Below, piece by piece: positions 9,093 through 20,700 of a stretch of 64,000 nucleotides of DNA. This DNA comes from Moniliella sp. 'wahieum'. Taxonomy: Eukaryota > Basidiomycota > Moniliellomycetes > Moniliellales > Moniliellaceae. The notes beneath the pieces are model-generated. The model worked only from the letters and a program-made list of their open reading frames with translations. It was not told the DNA's origin and searched no databases. The number at the start of each line of letters is the position of its first letter. Position 1 is the stretch's first letter. The stretch spans positions 1 through 64,000 of the forward strand of contig RSEE01000104.1 in the NCBI GenBank assembly GCA_003971905.1, written 5' to 3'. The position numbers and the translations under genes were made by a program.

Positions 9093-12000
9093 ATGCTGGA
9101 CCGCCTGCCGGCCGAGTTGGCGCAGCACGTGCTGTCGCTCGGCGTGCTGTCCGTGGCGGACGTGTGCGGTGTGCAGCGACGTGTCGGTGCTGGCGCGCAC
9201 ACGCACGCGCCGACTACGTCTGGCGCACCCTCGCTGCCCGGTGGCAGCTCATCCCGTCGCGTCGCATGCCGCTCGTCGATGCGGTGGCCTACTGGAACGG
9301 CCAGTACGACTTGGCGCTCCAGCCGCCGTTGATCCTTGCGCCAGCTGCGTCTGATACCCCCGCTGCGCCGCTCAGCCCCGCGCGAGCGCAACGAGCGCGA
9401 GAGGGGTGCAGAGCGCGCGCGACCAAGGTCAGTGGTACGACGCCATTCTGTTTCTGCATGTGCTGGTGCAGGGCCGCGGCCGTGCGCTGACGGGCGAGCC
9501 GGTGGGGTTTGGCTTCCGCTATTGGGGCGGGTGGTGCCGTGGGCATACGAGGACAGCGAGTGGAGCAGCAACAAGATGGCTATGAAGAAGACGCGGAGCA
9601 AGGGGCGGAGCGGGAAGGACCGCACTTCGGTGGTCGAACGCACCGATGGCCATCGTCGGTGGGTCCTGCCCCCGATGCTCACTCGCTCCTGTGGCCCAAC
9701 GAGATGGGACACGAGAGACCAGAGGAAAGCGGAGACGAAGAGGAAGGCGAAGGGGACCGCGATGCGCTCCGGCTGGTAGAGGAGGACCTTCTGCTTCCGA
9801 TGGACTACGATCATCCGGACTTGGTGCAGGACGCGCCCAGCGCCCGTACCGGTCGCCACAAGAGCGATACCGTATTTACATTTGAGCTGGATAGGGTGGA
9901 CCAGAGCTTGGTCGTGCTGGCGTGCAATGCGGACGTGGGCGCGCACGTGGCCAGCTTGGACTGTACCTCGGGCGAGCTGCTGTGGAGCGAAGCCGTGGTG
10001 ACCAACCCCGATGCAACGCAACTCTGCCTCAGCCGCGACTACCTCTACTGCTTTTCCAACCCGTCCCACCTCGCACTGCACTGTACGGTACGTACCCCCT
10101 CGCTTGCCTCCATTTGCCTCTTGGTTGATTGTTGATTGTTGATCGTTGATCGCCCGCCGGGTTGTGGCCGTGGCGTTGGGCAGGAAATGGTGCTAACCTT
10201 TTTCCCTCGGTCGCAACTTGGATGTGTGCTGCGCCCGACCCAGACGGGATTTCGATGAACGTGAGTCGTTCGGCACCATCACGCGCTATCGTCGTGCCGA
10301 CCCCGAGCTCGATCCCAATCCCAATCCCGATCCCAATCCCAATACCCATCTCGAATCGACCGAAGGTGGAGCAAGCTGCACCCACGCTGAGGATTCTGGT
10401 GGTCCTGGTGGGGGTGGGGGTGGGGGTGGCCGCCAAGCTGGGGTATGGACGTGGGATGCGGAGCTGGAGACCGACACGCCGCTACGGAACGTGTGGAAGT
10501 TCACCTCGATGCGCAGCACGCCGTGGGCTTGCTGGTGACGGACGAGTTGCATGGGGTGTACTTATTTGGCGAGGCAGGTGCAGGCGGTGCGACGACACCA
10601 AGTTGTACTTGGACCTTGCCCCCGACTGAGGTACACCCACTGCTCACCACCATCGCCGTGACCATGAGCTTGACCATAACGATGACGATGACTATTCCGA
10701 CGACGACAACCCGGAAGAACTTTTAACGTGGTGATGTTCGACCAGGATAAGCCCGTGGTGGACTTGATGGGATGTGGTGTGGTACGCACAGTCTCATGTT
10801 ACGCGCTGGGGCGCACGCACCCGTCTCTCCGCTCTGGGACCCATGCATCTTACTTCTCCCCTCCGCCTCAGCCTGCTCTCCTCCTACTTCGCCTCCTTTC
10901 ACGCCTCTTTCCAGTCCGCGCCCGACGTTCCTAGCCCCAGTGGCGGCGGTACCAATGCCGATGCCAGTGAAGGCGCCAATCCGACCCAAGTCATTGTGGA
11001 CCTCAGCCAACTCCCCTTGACCGCGGCCAAGGTCGATTTCGGTCCGTCCCCTTGCGCTTCCTCCTCCACTTCTGCTTCCGCTTCCGCTTCCGCGTCGCTC
11101 CCCAACCCCAGCAGCGAGGGAGAGGCAGACGCAGCGGATGGAGTTTGTCGAGATGGACCTGGCTGGGACGGAAGACGGGTACATTGTGCCCGATGAGGTG
11201 GGCACGGTACCCATGTGGGGACGGCAGGCCACGTTACGATTTTGCCGCCTGTTTGATCCTCCTGATCGGGTACGTACACTTGAGTTGTCTCCCCTGGTTC
11301 GGGTTCTTTTTTGGTCCCTCTTGCTCTGCTCGTCTATGGCCGAGGGGACGTCACAGCAACAGCGTACGTACTGACACTCTGATCTGTGGTGTGTGTTATG
11401 TGTGCTTGTGTGTGCTTGGGGGACGATGCGAATGAGCAGTGGAGCTACGCGGGCGACCTAGACCTGTTCCTAATTGACTACCAGGCCAACACGTTGCTCC
11501 TCCTGTTCAACCAAGGCCACACGCCTGCTCATCCGGCACTACCAGCACCTTCTCCCTGCTCCCTACACCCCCTCCACCGGGCCCACCAACACCGCTCATG
11601 GTGCTGATCAACCGTGGGCATTGGAACTGACCCTGGACCAAGAAGCCTACCCGAGCCTGTTGGCCAACCGGAAGAAGTCGGGTACCTGTCGGTGGACCAG
11701 TACGGGCTAGGCCAAGCTGTCTGGATCGGCACACGGCCCGTGCTGGTAGACTATGGTCGGGCCAAGTGTGCGAAAGAGGTGCGGGTGTGTGATTTGGCCA
11801 TGCCTCTCGGACCTAGGAAGCGGAAGTGGACATCTGCTCCTTCGCCTTCTGCTCCCCCTCCTCCTCCTCCGCCCGAGCCCACACAGCGGCCCCAACGAGC
11901 GCCACGCCACTCCGAAACTGGGCCTGAAAACCTACAAGAAGAGGAAGAGGAAGAGGAGAGAAGAGGAAGAGGAAGAGGAGTACGAAAGCGACGCCTCCAT

Positions 12001-12574
12001 GGACTCGAACCGGGCTACCGTCTCGTTGGTTCGCCCTGCCGCCGCTCCAACAAGTACATTTCCCGTGCCCGCTGCAGCGCCACCACCAGGACCACCGGCA
12101 CCGCCACCATCCCCACCGACGTTGACACTACTCAGCACGGACGCGGTGGCGCTCCGTGCGTTGCGAAATCATGCCCTTCCCGAGGGTGGCGGGAACCTAT
12201 TGACAGGCGTGGTGCTCACGCATTCGGCTGTCTGGATCGGCGTGCAGACAGCGCGGCACCTGTTGCGGGCGGACGATGAGGGTGGACAGGAGTACGGCGG
12301 GTGGGACGGGTGGGGCGTAGGAGGAGGTGGGCTAGGTGGCGATTGGTTTGCCGTCGGCTTCGATTGGGCTTTGACGGCGGCCATGGCGCTCCACCCGCCT
12401 GCGGTGGCTGCGGCTAATGTGCAGCTGGCCTGTAGGCACGGTGGTGGTGGTGCTACTGGTGGTGGTGGTGGAGAAGAAGAAGAAGGTGGTGGTACAACGG
12501 GTGCGGTCACGCGCCAACTGGAGGGACTAGGGATTGGAGATCAACTGAGTCGATCCGCAGTCCTCCGTCGCTAA
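9093..12574 (+). CDS. F-box protein with beta-propeller-like repeats
   Basis: The start MLDRLPAELAQHVLSLGVLS opens an F-box: LPAEL, a hydrophobic helix, SVADVC, and after a frame change ADYVWRTLAARWQLIP in place of the usual LWR. F-box proteins link substrates to SCF ubiquitin ligases through Skp1. After an acidic linker the body has blade-like strands, for example DTVFTFELDRVDQSLVVLAC, VASLDCTSGELLWSEAVV (a PQQ/WD-like word) and AVGLLVTDELHGVYLFG. Later pieces are WSYAGDLDLFLIDYQ and VGYLSVDQYGLGQAVW. Two introns are credible: 10088 to about 10244 (GTACGT donor, GCTAAC branch, CAG) and about 11271 to 11440 (GTACGT donor). A Lys/Arg/Glu-rich stretch near 11930-11990 could be a nuclear signal. 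The frame changes several times outside introns. The substrate is unknown; the end at 12574 is the last supported stop. Confidence 0.5.
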
Positions 12575-12693
12575 TCCCAATCTTTTCTGCACCATCTACC
12601 CACGCCCGGAACGCCGACGCGCCGCCTGTCGGCTGCTCTGCTGAGCCATCCAGCCCTACCGCCCTCCCTTTGTGCTTGCGCCAGAACGCCACC

Positions 12694-14308
12694 ATGGGCC
12701 TCTTCGCCCCCCTCGCGCCCACCACCATCGCCACCGCCATCGCCATCGCCATTCCCACCACCACCACCACCACCACACCACCACCACCACCACCTCCTCC
12801 TCCTCCTCCTCCTTCCCGCCCGCTGCCCCGCGGCTCTTGCTCGCCTCCCCCTCCCCCTCCTCTTCCCCCAAGGGCAAGGGCGGCCTGTCTGGGCGCGCTG
12901 GCCGGCACGCTGGTCGGGTCGATTGTCGGTGCGTTGCTCGTCGGATCAGCACTGACGTTGGTAGGCGTGTACGTCTTTTCCTCTCGCTCCCGCCGTACCC
13001 GCCCTTCCTCTGAGCCCGCCACACGTCTCCCCACCGTCCCCACTGTCCCTTCCGTCCCTTCCATACCCACCGTCGCCACCAGTCCCCATTCCCAACCTCA
13101 TCCTAATGCCGACGTGGAGGAGGTGGCCGCGCTTGCCCCGCCCCCGCAGAAGCACCCAGCACGATCGTCACGGCCTCTGCACCTGCACCTGCATCTGCAT
13201 CTGCATCTGCATCTGTATCGGGATATGCATCGGGAGATGCACCTGTCCGCGCTTCGGCCCTTCCCCTCCCCCGCCCCCCCGATGCGCACCACGATGTACC
13301 CCTTCCCCACTAATCCCACGTCAGCACGCTCGCCCCCCCCCCACCGTTCCGCCTACCTTGGGCCCATCCCCAACCGCACCTCCAACCGCACCTCCAGTCG
13401 TACCTCCAACCGCACCTCCAACCGCACCTCCAACCGCACCTCCAACCGCACCTCCAACCGCACCTCCAAGCACAACCGCCATCACACCCGCTGCCAGTAC
13501 TGGACGAGCGAGAAGGGGAAAGGGACGTGTCAGCAGTAGGCGGAGCCGGAGCGGAAGCCGGAGCCGGAGCAGGAGTAGGGGCACAAGCGGGATCGGGATG
13601 GCCACTACGAGTCGGGAAGACGTGGTGGCAGTGTATGCGTATACGGCGCAGATGGCGGACGAGTTGACGTTGGAGCCGGGCGAGGTGGTGCGGATCGAGG
13701 GGTGTACGATGATGGTTGGGCCGTGATCTAAGTTGACTTCTCTGGTTTCGCTGGCTCTGCTTGGGTCGCTCCCAAGTTGGACTCCCGGTTCCACTTCGGG
13801 GTCCGGTTTGGTTTCTGCACCCGAGCCTGAGCCCGGTACCGGGGCCACCCCTTCCCTCGGTGGTACCCCCCCCGTTGGTGGGGCCCCACCTGGGGGGTGG
13901 GTGCACGCACGGTGCACCTAGTGTCGATCCCAGTACGCATCCCAGACCTGGTCCCGATCCCGATCCCGGTCCCCCGTCCACGTCTCTGTCCACGCCCTCT
14001 CCCCCTTCTACGGAAAGTCCCACCCAACCGCCCGTCCAATGCACCAAGAAGGACGAGAAGCCCAACCTCAAGGTCAAACACAAGCCCACGCCCAAACACA
14101 AGTCCAAGCCCAAGCCCAAACACAAGAGCAAGCACAACGCGCAGGACAAACGGGTGTGTTCCCATTAGTCTGCGTCGCGCGCGTGGGGACACCCTTGGCT
14201 ACGGGACCAACCCTTTCAACTGCTACCGGTTTGGCTCTACCTTGTTCCCCGCGCCGTTCTTGGGACCCTTGTCGTCTTTGGGCCCGTTGGGGGAAGGAGA
14301 GGGATTGA
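12694..14308 (+). CDS. single-pass membrane protein with cytosolic SH3 domain (Fus1-like layout)
   Basis: The start at 12694 has a strong context (GCCACCATGG). A short Thr/Pro-rich outer part is followed by a glycine-zipper membrane helix at about 12885-12980 (LGALAGTLVGSIVGALL then LTLVGVYVF) and basic residues RSRRTR. The inner part is Pro-rich with PTAPP-type repeats from 13370 to 13472. An SH3 domain follows: VVAVYAYTAQMADELTLEPG at about 13615-13680 and YDDGWAV near 13715. The expected last strand, GVFPLVCV, appears only at about 14147-14170, beyond some 420 bases of Pro/Lys-rich sequence. Either a long distal-loop insertion or an unrecognised intron separates the halves. The topology matches yeast Fus1 or similar polarity proteins; orthology is not shown. 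Confidence 0.55.
13370..13472 (+). repeat. 12-bp repeat coding PTAP-type peptides
   Basis: About eight copies of a 12-base unit (CAACCGCACCTC type, some with TAG-free variants). In the frame that leads into the SH3 domain they read PPTA repeats; in another frame they read NRTS. The unit length preserves the frame. Confidence 0.85.
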
Positions 14309-15959
14309 GGGAGCTAGGGGGGGTAGGGGGACTGATGGGACCCGCAGGGGGACCCGGGGCGGGGGGAGTGATCTTACCGTACGGTCGGCCCGGGTGGGTG
14401 CTGGCGCAACAGGGCGCGGGTTGCGTGTGCCTGTGGCTCGTGCGCGGGCGGCGCGGCGATAGCCGAAGCGGACGAAGTCGAGGGTGAGTCCCCCGCCGGA
14501 TCGCCCTGATTCGTGTGGCACGGAAAGGGAAAAGGGAAACGGAAGGGAAAGGGGAGGGGGACGGTGCGCGTAGCGCCACGGACGGAGGCGGAGGCGGAAG
14601 GGCGGTGGCGAAAGTATAAAGTATTCTTTCCATGTTTGGGCTTGGAGGTTCATGAAGGCCCCTGGTCTAGCCTTTTTTCTTTTTTTCTGATGCGTGTTGG
14701 CTGTCCTTAGAAGTGTCTGTCATGTGGCTCGAGGTGGGTCAACCGTCCCCCCATCCACTACCTCATGTCCATCCCCATCCCATTTCCATCCAATCCATCT
14801 ACATTGCACGCCCGTAGCTCTGACCCACTGCATGCCACACGCACACATCTGCCCAAACTCCAAACTACACCCCACACACCTCCCCAGGCTCCCAGCATCC
14901 GTAGCGAGGAGAAAGCCTGCCCCTCGCCCTCGCTCGCAAGCCTTCTAGGTTAGAGCGGCAGGGGGGGGGGGGGTTAGGGTGGACCAGATGGACAAGGCAA
15001 TGTGGACAGGGGGCAAGAGCGAGGACCGGCGCGCTTATCGGAACCTCCATGCCAAACGCTGGCTCCCTCTGGGGGGGAACTTATCTTGCCATTTACGCTT
15101 GCTCTACCGTCGGATCTTTGTGCTATACAAGGGTACTACCGACGGTGCCCAACCGTTTGCATTTTGTTCATAAAGTGCGCCTGCGGGGGCTTCAATTGGG
15201 AAGCTCCCGAACTGGATGCCCGGGATGGATGTTCAGCTGTGGGTGCCACTGCAGAGGGCGTAACTTGACTCTGACTCCTGACTCCTGACTCCCTGACTCC
15301 TGAGTCTCAATGCAGTGGCGATGGGTCCCCGTTCCATGTACAGATCCAACGAGGGAAAGAGCGAGAGACGGACGGAGAGAAAAGAAAGACAAGAGACAAC
15401 AGAGACAGATGCGACGGCGAAGAGCCTGAGACGGACTCGGCCGCTACAGAGGTGACTCTGGCGAATCAGTAATCATCCGTCCTGCTCTAAGCAGTAACCG
15501 GTAACCGCCGGTATTACCCCTCGAGCGCCGGTCGGGACCAGCGTCGCAGCAACCATGCACGACAAGCTGCAACCCACCAAACCAACAGGCAGGCAAGCAC
15601 CCAAACATGGTCTGATCCTATCCTATTGGGATGGAACAGAGCAGGATGGGACGGATGGGACAAGGGAAGTGACGGTCGCGGTCCCATTCCCATTCGCACT
15701 TGTATTTGCATGGGCATTCCATTCGCATTTCCCAATCGCACTTGCTTGTTGCTTTCGGATTTGTCTGTGCATTTGCACTTGGCTGCACATTTGCATTTGT
15801 ATGGGCAGTTGCATTTACTTTTGCTTTTGCTTTTGGCATTTGGCTTGACAAGCTAGCCCTGCGACGCCACGTCCCACGTCCCGCGTGCCACGTCCCGCGT
15901 GCCACGTCCCGCGTGCCACGTCCCACGCCAGCGTCCCGCACACCGGGTCGAAATCAAGG
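14309..15959. other. intergenic, low-complexity, no supported gene
   Basis: Open frames up to 139 codons exist on both strands between 14223 and 14650, but they are Pro/Arg/Ser shadow sequence. A GGTTAGGGTGGACC word follows a 12-base G run at 14960. Near 15271-15308 there are four copies of CTGACTC. From 15670 to 15850 hexamer-like words of the CATTTG or CATTCG type recur, and from 15869 to 15931 there are about four copies of a 15-base unit containing CCACGTCCCGCGTG. These may form the 3' flank of the Tls1-like gene. Confidence 0.6.
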
Positions 15960-17214
15960 CTAGGCCTTCTTCTTGCGCCAGCCAAACTGGTCAGCATGAC
16001 GCTGCCGAAACCGATCGGACACCCACTGGTCCGACGCTTTCGTTCGCACCTCTGCCGCTCCACGTGCTTGGCAAACGACGTGCTGAACCGGAAGTTGTCC
16101 TGCTCCAACTCCAACGCACCAAGCAGCGGCACAGCCGAAGCAGAACCGGAAGGTGAACCGGAAGTTGATGAGAAAGGTAAAGGGGTAGATGTAGGCATCG
16201 CCTTCGTCCCCCCGCTCACCTCACTTCGTTCTTGTCCTTGCCCTGGTCCAGGCCCTTGTGCTTGACTTGGAGCCTGGCCCGGTGTACCTGGGCCCCAGGC
16301 GGTCGACGACGAAGCTCCAACGCGCGGCGCGCCGCTTCGGTCTGCTCAATGTTCCGAATCTTAGCTTCGATGCCCAGGTCCCACTCGGGTACCGTGCCCA
16401 GCATCCCGGCCGATAAGGTCACGGAACCTTCTTCCTCGTGGGTATGTGGGGTCGGGGTGGGTGAGAGGTCGCGTCGGTCGCGGTCGCGGTTGCGGGCGGT
16501 GGCAAAGCGGGGTCCCCCGCGCTCCGACGGCTACAGCGTCGGGGTCCACCGACTTACCTTCGCCCACTTGGTCTTGCACATTGCTCCCCCAGTACCAGCA
16601 CCGGTACCAGTGGCAGTATCAGTACCCGTGGCAGTGGCAGAAGCAAGCTGACGACGACGACGGTCCATCTCTTGTTCAATAAACGCCATCATGTACTTAT
16701 CCACATCGACCGCGCCTGTTTCGGACTGGAAACTGTCCTGGGTTAGGATACGACGGCGTTTGCGGTCGTCGGCGGCGGGTCGGACCCGCCGGCGCGCACC
16801 CCAAGTCCAGTGCCATTGCCATTGCTCGTGGTAGTGTTGCTGTGCTGGGGAGGGTTGCTGGGGGTGTTGGAGGTGTTGGGTCCTTTTGCGTTTTTTGCCA
16901 GGCCCCTCGTTGAGGCGGTGCAAGTCGATGCCAGCACCGGGACCGGTGGAGAGGTTTGAGCTGCCGCAATACAAGTATGTCCGCCAGGGCACTACTCCTC
17001 CATCGTCGTCGTCGTCATCTCCATCTCCATCTTGGTCTGTTCTTGCCCTTCCTTGTGGGCTTGGTCGTTGGGGTGGGTCGTCTGGTTGGGGGACGGGTGG
17101 GTGTGGGTCGTGGCGTGTGGCGACGGCGGCTGGCTCTCGTCGAAGGGGAGCCGCAGCGGCGCTGCGTTCTTCTTGCCGCGCTTCTTGAACAGCGGCGCAG
17201 CCATGCGGACGATG
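15960..17214 (-). CDS. Tls1/C9orf78 (Hep59) family spliceosome-associated protein
   Basis: In human and fission yeast this family binds the U5 snRNP helicase Brr2 and affects splicing and, in fission yeast, telomeric silencing through splicing of specific transcripts. In order on the minus strand: start MAAPLFKKRGKKNAAPLRL at 17214, a Pro/His-rich stretch, an acidic run, then GIDLHRLNEGPGKKRKR near 16915. LTQDSFQSETGAVDVDKYMM and AFIEQEMDRRRRQ at about 16735-16640 match the family's SFSAET and D..MM.YIE.E..KR block. The diagnostic WDLGIEAKIRNIEQTEAARR lies at about 16380-16320. The end is SDRFRQRHADQFGWRKKKA with a stop at 15960-15962. The middle carries Thr/Ala/Gly dipeptide runs not seen in shorter homologues. 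Frame breaks occur and one intron near 17110 is possible. It is transcribed divergently from the glycogenin gene. Confidence 0.85.
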
Positions 17215-17723
17215 CGAGGGCGGTGGTGGGGGTGCCATCTCCAGATGGGAGAGGCACGCATCCAATATGCACCCCCCGCTGGTCACGTGCATGCATTCCG
17301 CCGGCGGAATGGAAACTGGGCCCCCCAAATTCCAAAGCCGCCGGGTAGGCCTGGGGGTGGCCGCGCACAGACCAGCGCTGGCTATCAGACCATCCTGCCT
17401 GCGCTCCTCGACAGACCATCCGCATCAGATCCATCCATCCAGGCATCCCTCCATCTGCCCTCGCTCCTCCTCTCTCCCTCGCAGTCCCATCGCAACCCCT
17501 CCCCTCCCATCCATCCCCCACGACAGACACGGCAGCCACGCTGCTCCACCTGCGCCCCGCAGCACTCCCCATGGCGCCGAGTACCCGCAGCAGATAGCAT
17601 CACCCCGTAGCGAAAGTATGCTTGGGTGGATTTGTGGTCTGCTACCAGTGGGGCTTATCATCCATCGCACCCACCACCTTCTCCACTTCCACCCACCCTC
17701 CTCCACCTCCGCAGCACACCCCC

Positions 17724-20700
17724 ATGGGGCCTGCGCATTCGCCACGCTCGTCACACCGACAGCTTCCTGGCTGGTGCGCTGGTGCTCGCGGTCGCTGCGG
17801 CGGCACCACGGGCACCGCCTACCCGCTGCTCGTGCTCTGCACGCCCGCCACGATGGCCACCGCGACGCTGCAAGCGCTACGTCTCACCTTCGACGTGGTA
17901 GTCGGCGTGGAAACCTATTGCGCTCGCCTCGATCCTCGCTGACCGTCTGGCGAGTGTGCTACCGCACGTGCCGGGTGCACGCGACGCCACGCTGCCCTCA
18001 CTGCCCGCTTGGCGCTGCTACGCCCCAACCTGCCCAGCGACACGGACACGGACCCGAGGGCCGCTGCGCGTTGACCAAGCTGCACCTGTGGCGCTTGACA
18101 GCGTACGAGCGAATCGTGTACTCGACGCGGACATGTTAGTCGTTGGAGATCTCAGTGCGCTTGCACCCCGCCGCTGTGCCCGTGGACACCGTTTCCACCC
18201 CGGTGGGAGAGCGAGTACCGGTGCAGCACTACGACGTCCTTTACCTCGTTGTCTGCCGCCTCCGCTCCTTGCTGCCCCCGACCCCGCGTGGCCCGACACG
18301 TTCAGCACAGCCGTCTTGTCCCTCCAGCCGTCGGTCACCGTCGCCGAGGGGTGCGCGCGTTCCTCGCTGACGTCGGGTCATGGGACGGCGCGGACCAGGG
18401 CTTGTTGAATGATTTTTGGCGCCCCACTTGGTTCTGCTTCGTCCGACTTGCATCCTGATCCGGGTGAAGGTTCTGGTGTCCGGTCCAAGGCCTGCCTACA
18501 CCACAGCCTCAATCCCGCCCCCCTCGGACGTTGGCTTTGACTTTGACTTTGACTTTGATCCCTATCCTCCGACGACAACAACACAAACAACAACAACAGA
18601 TTTCCCACCACGTGTACCCCCTCACTCTTCCTTTTCCTGCGCATCTTGTTCTTCTTCTTCTTCCTCCTCTTCCGATGAACGGCTGATCGCCCTTCGTACC
18701 GCGCCGACGCACAGCAGCGCGCTCGCAGCCACAACTGCTACTGCTCCCGCCCGTCGCTCCCCGCACGCCCACGCCCACTCGGCACCAGCAAGAGTATCAG
18801 TCACACACCAGTCCTAGCAACAGCCTCACCAAGAGTCCCAGTATGGGTATGAGCACCAGCATGAGTGGTGGTATGAGTGGGGGTATGAGTACAGGTGTGG
18901 GTGTGGGTGGGGAGTGTCGAGACGGAGGAACGTCCATTGGGCGGACGACAATTTTGGGGCACGTGGGACGCGACTGCGCCCGATACGGTACGCGCTTGGA
19001 GCAGTGGCACGGGCCTGGTTGGTGCCCGCTTCGGTTCGGGTACAACGTCCCGGTCCAAGGGGATACACGTACGTTGACTTCGGTTTGGGTTTTGCTTTTG
19101 GTTATGGGTTAGTTGGGTTGGGTTGGGTTGGGTGTTGGTGTTTTGGTTGGGTGGTTTGCGATCTCTCTCGCTCTGTCTTCTCTTGTTCGTTCCAGCCTTC
19201 GTTCGGCGGTCCTGATCACAGGGAATGGGAGTGGGAGTGAAGTGGGATTGGATGGAGCGAGAGAGGGAGTGGGAGGAGAGGGGAGAGATCCTATGCAGCG
19301 CGTACCCAGCCCACCGTCCCACCGTACAAACACCCGGACTGAGTACTGAACACTGACACTCTGTGACTCTGTGACGCTGTGACCTGATTGCCCCGCTTGC
19401 GCACTCACGCTACTCTACTCTACGCCCCGCTACGCTACTCTACCACCAGACATGTGCCGCACTACGACGGTACGCAGACCAAGTGCGCGCCGTACACTTT
19501 ACTGGATGGGGCAACAAACCCTGGGACCGCACTTTGCCCGATCGCTTACCCGCCCTCCGTCCGACGGCAACAGCAATGGGAGTGGAAGTGGCGATGGGAA
19601 TGGGAGGGAGTGGGATTGGGAGTAGGAGTGGGAGTGGGATGAGGGATTACTTTACGCAGTGGTACGATGTGTTTCGGTGGGAGTTTGCGGATCCGTGGCA
19701 CGCTTGGCAGCACACGTCTTCCATCCCGCGCCCACCACCACCACCACTGCCACCAACAGCCTCAACCTCAACCTCCACGGCAACAGCAACCTCCACGGCA
19801 ACGTCCACGGCAATGACAATTCCTACCCCACCAACGCCACCGCTAACGCTACCACCACCAGTGCACCGTACTCACAAGCGCAAACGCAAGCGCAAACCTA
19901 CTTTGACGTGATCCATACCGACCGGGGCATCGAAGTGGTGGAACGTACGTTGCCCCCAGGCCACCCCACCCTCACGCCCACCCTCACGCCCAAAACCAAT
20001 CCCACCCCTCAAGTCAATCCCAAAGTCAATTCCAAAGTCAAAGTCAACCGCAACCGCGAATCGGGCCGAGGTAACGTACACCCAAGTCATCTGGGACCTG
20101 GTGCACAAACTCGATCGCGAAGTAGGGCCGCGTACTACGCCCGGGGGGGATCGGGGCCGACTTGGCGTCCGCACCAGATCGATCCCTTGATTCACCTACC
20201 TGCTCCATTCCTGGTGCTGCTGGCTGCTGCTCCTGACGCTGCTCTCGATGGTGCTCCCGGTGGTGGTGTGGTAGTGGGGATATCACACCCATCGGATACA
20301 TCGCGTCCCACGTGTCGCCCTTGAACCGGCACACGCAGCCGGACCTGGACCGAGCAGGAACAGGATAATGCCCACGTCCACGTCCACGTCCACGTCCACG
20401 TCCACGTCCACGGCCACCACTGCAGTGCCTGACCCCTTGGGGGTGGGAAGTACGTTCACGCACGTTCCCCCCTCCTCTCGTGCTGCTGCTCGTCCTGTTG
20501 CTTCTGGCCGCACGACCCCAGGGGCGGAAACATACACCCCATTGGCCAACCCACTTGCCCCCCTGAGGATGGGGGTGGGAGTGGAGTGGGAATGGATCGG
20601 CACGTACGTCAGTTTGCCCCTTGGAAACCGGCTCACGTTGTTGCCCCCTGCTTTGGCTCATCTTCGTCGCCGTCCCAGCGACACGCCCGAGACGATCGAA

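Noticed and set aside
12507-13079. 190-codon Gly-rich minus-strand frame
   Set aside because: Shadow of the plus-strand Pro/Thr-rich membrane protein.
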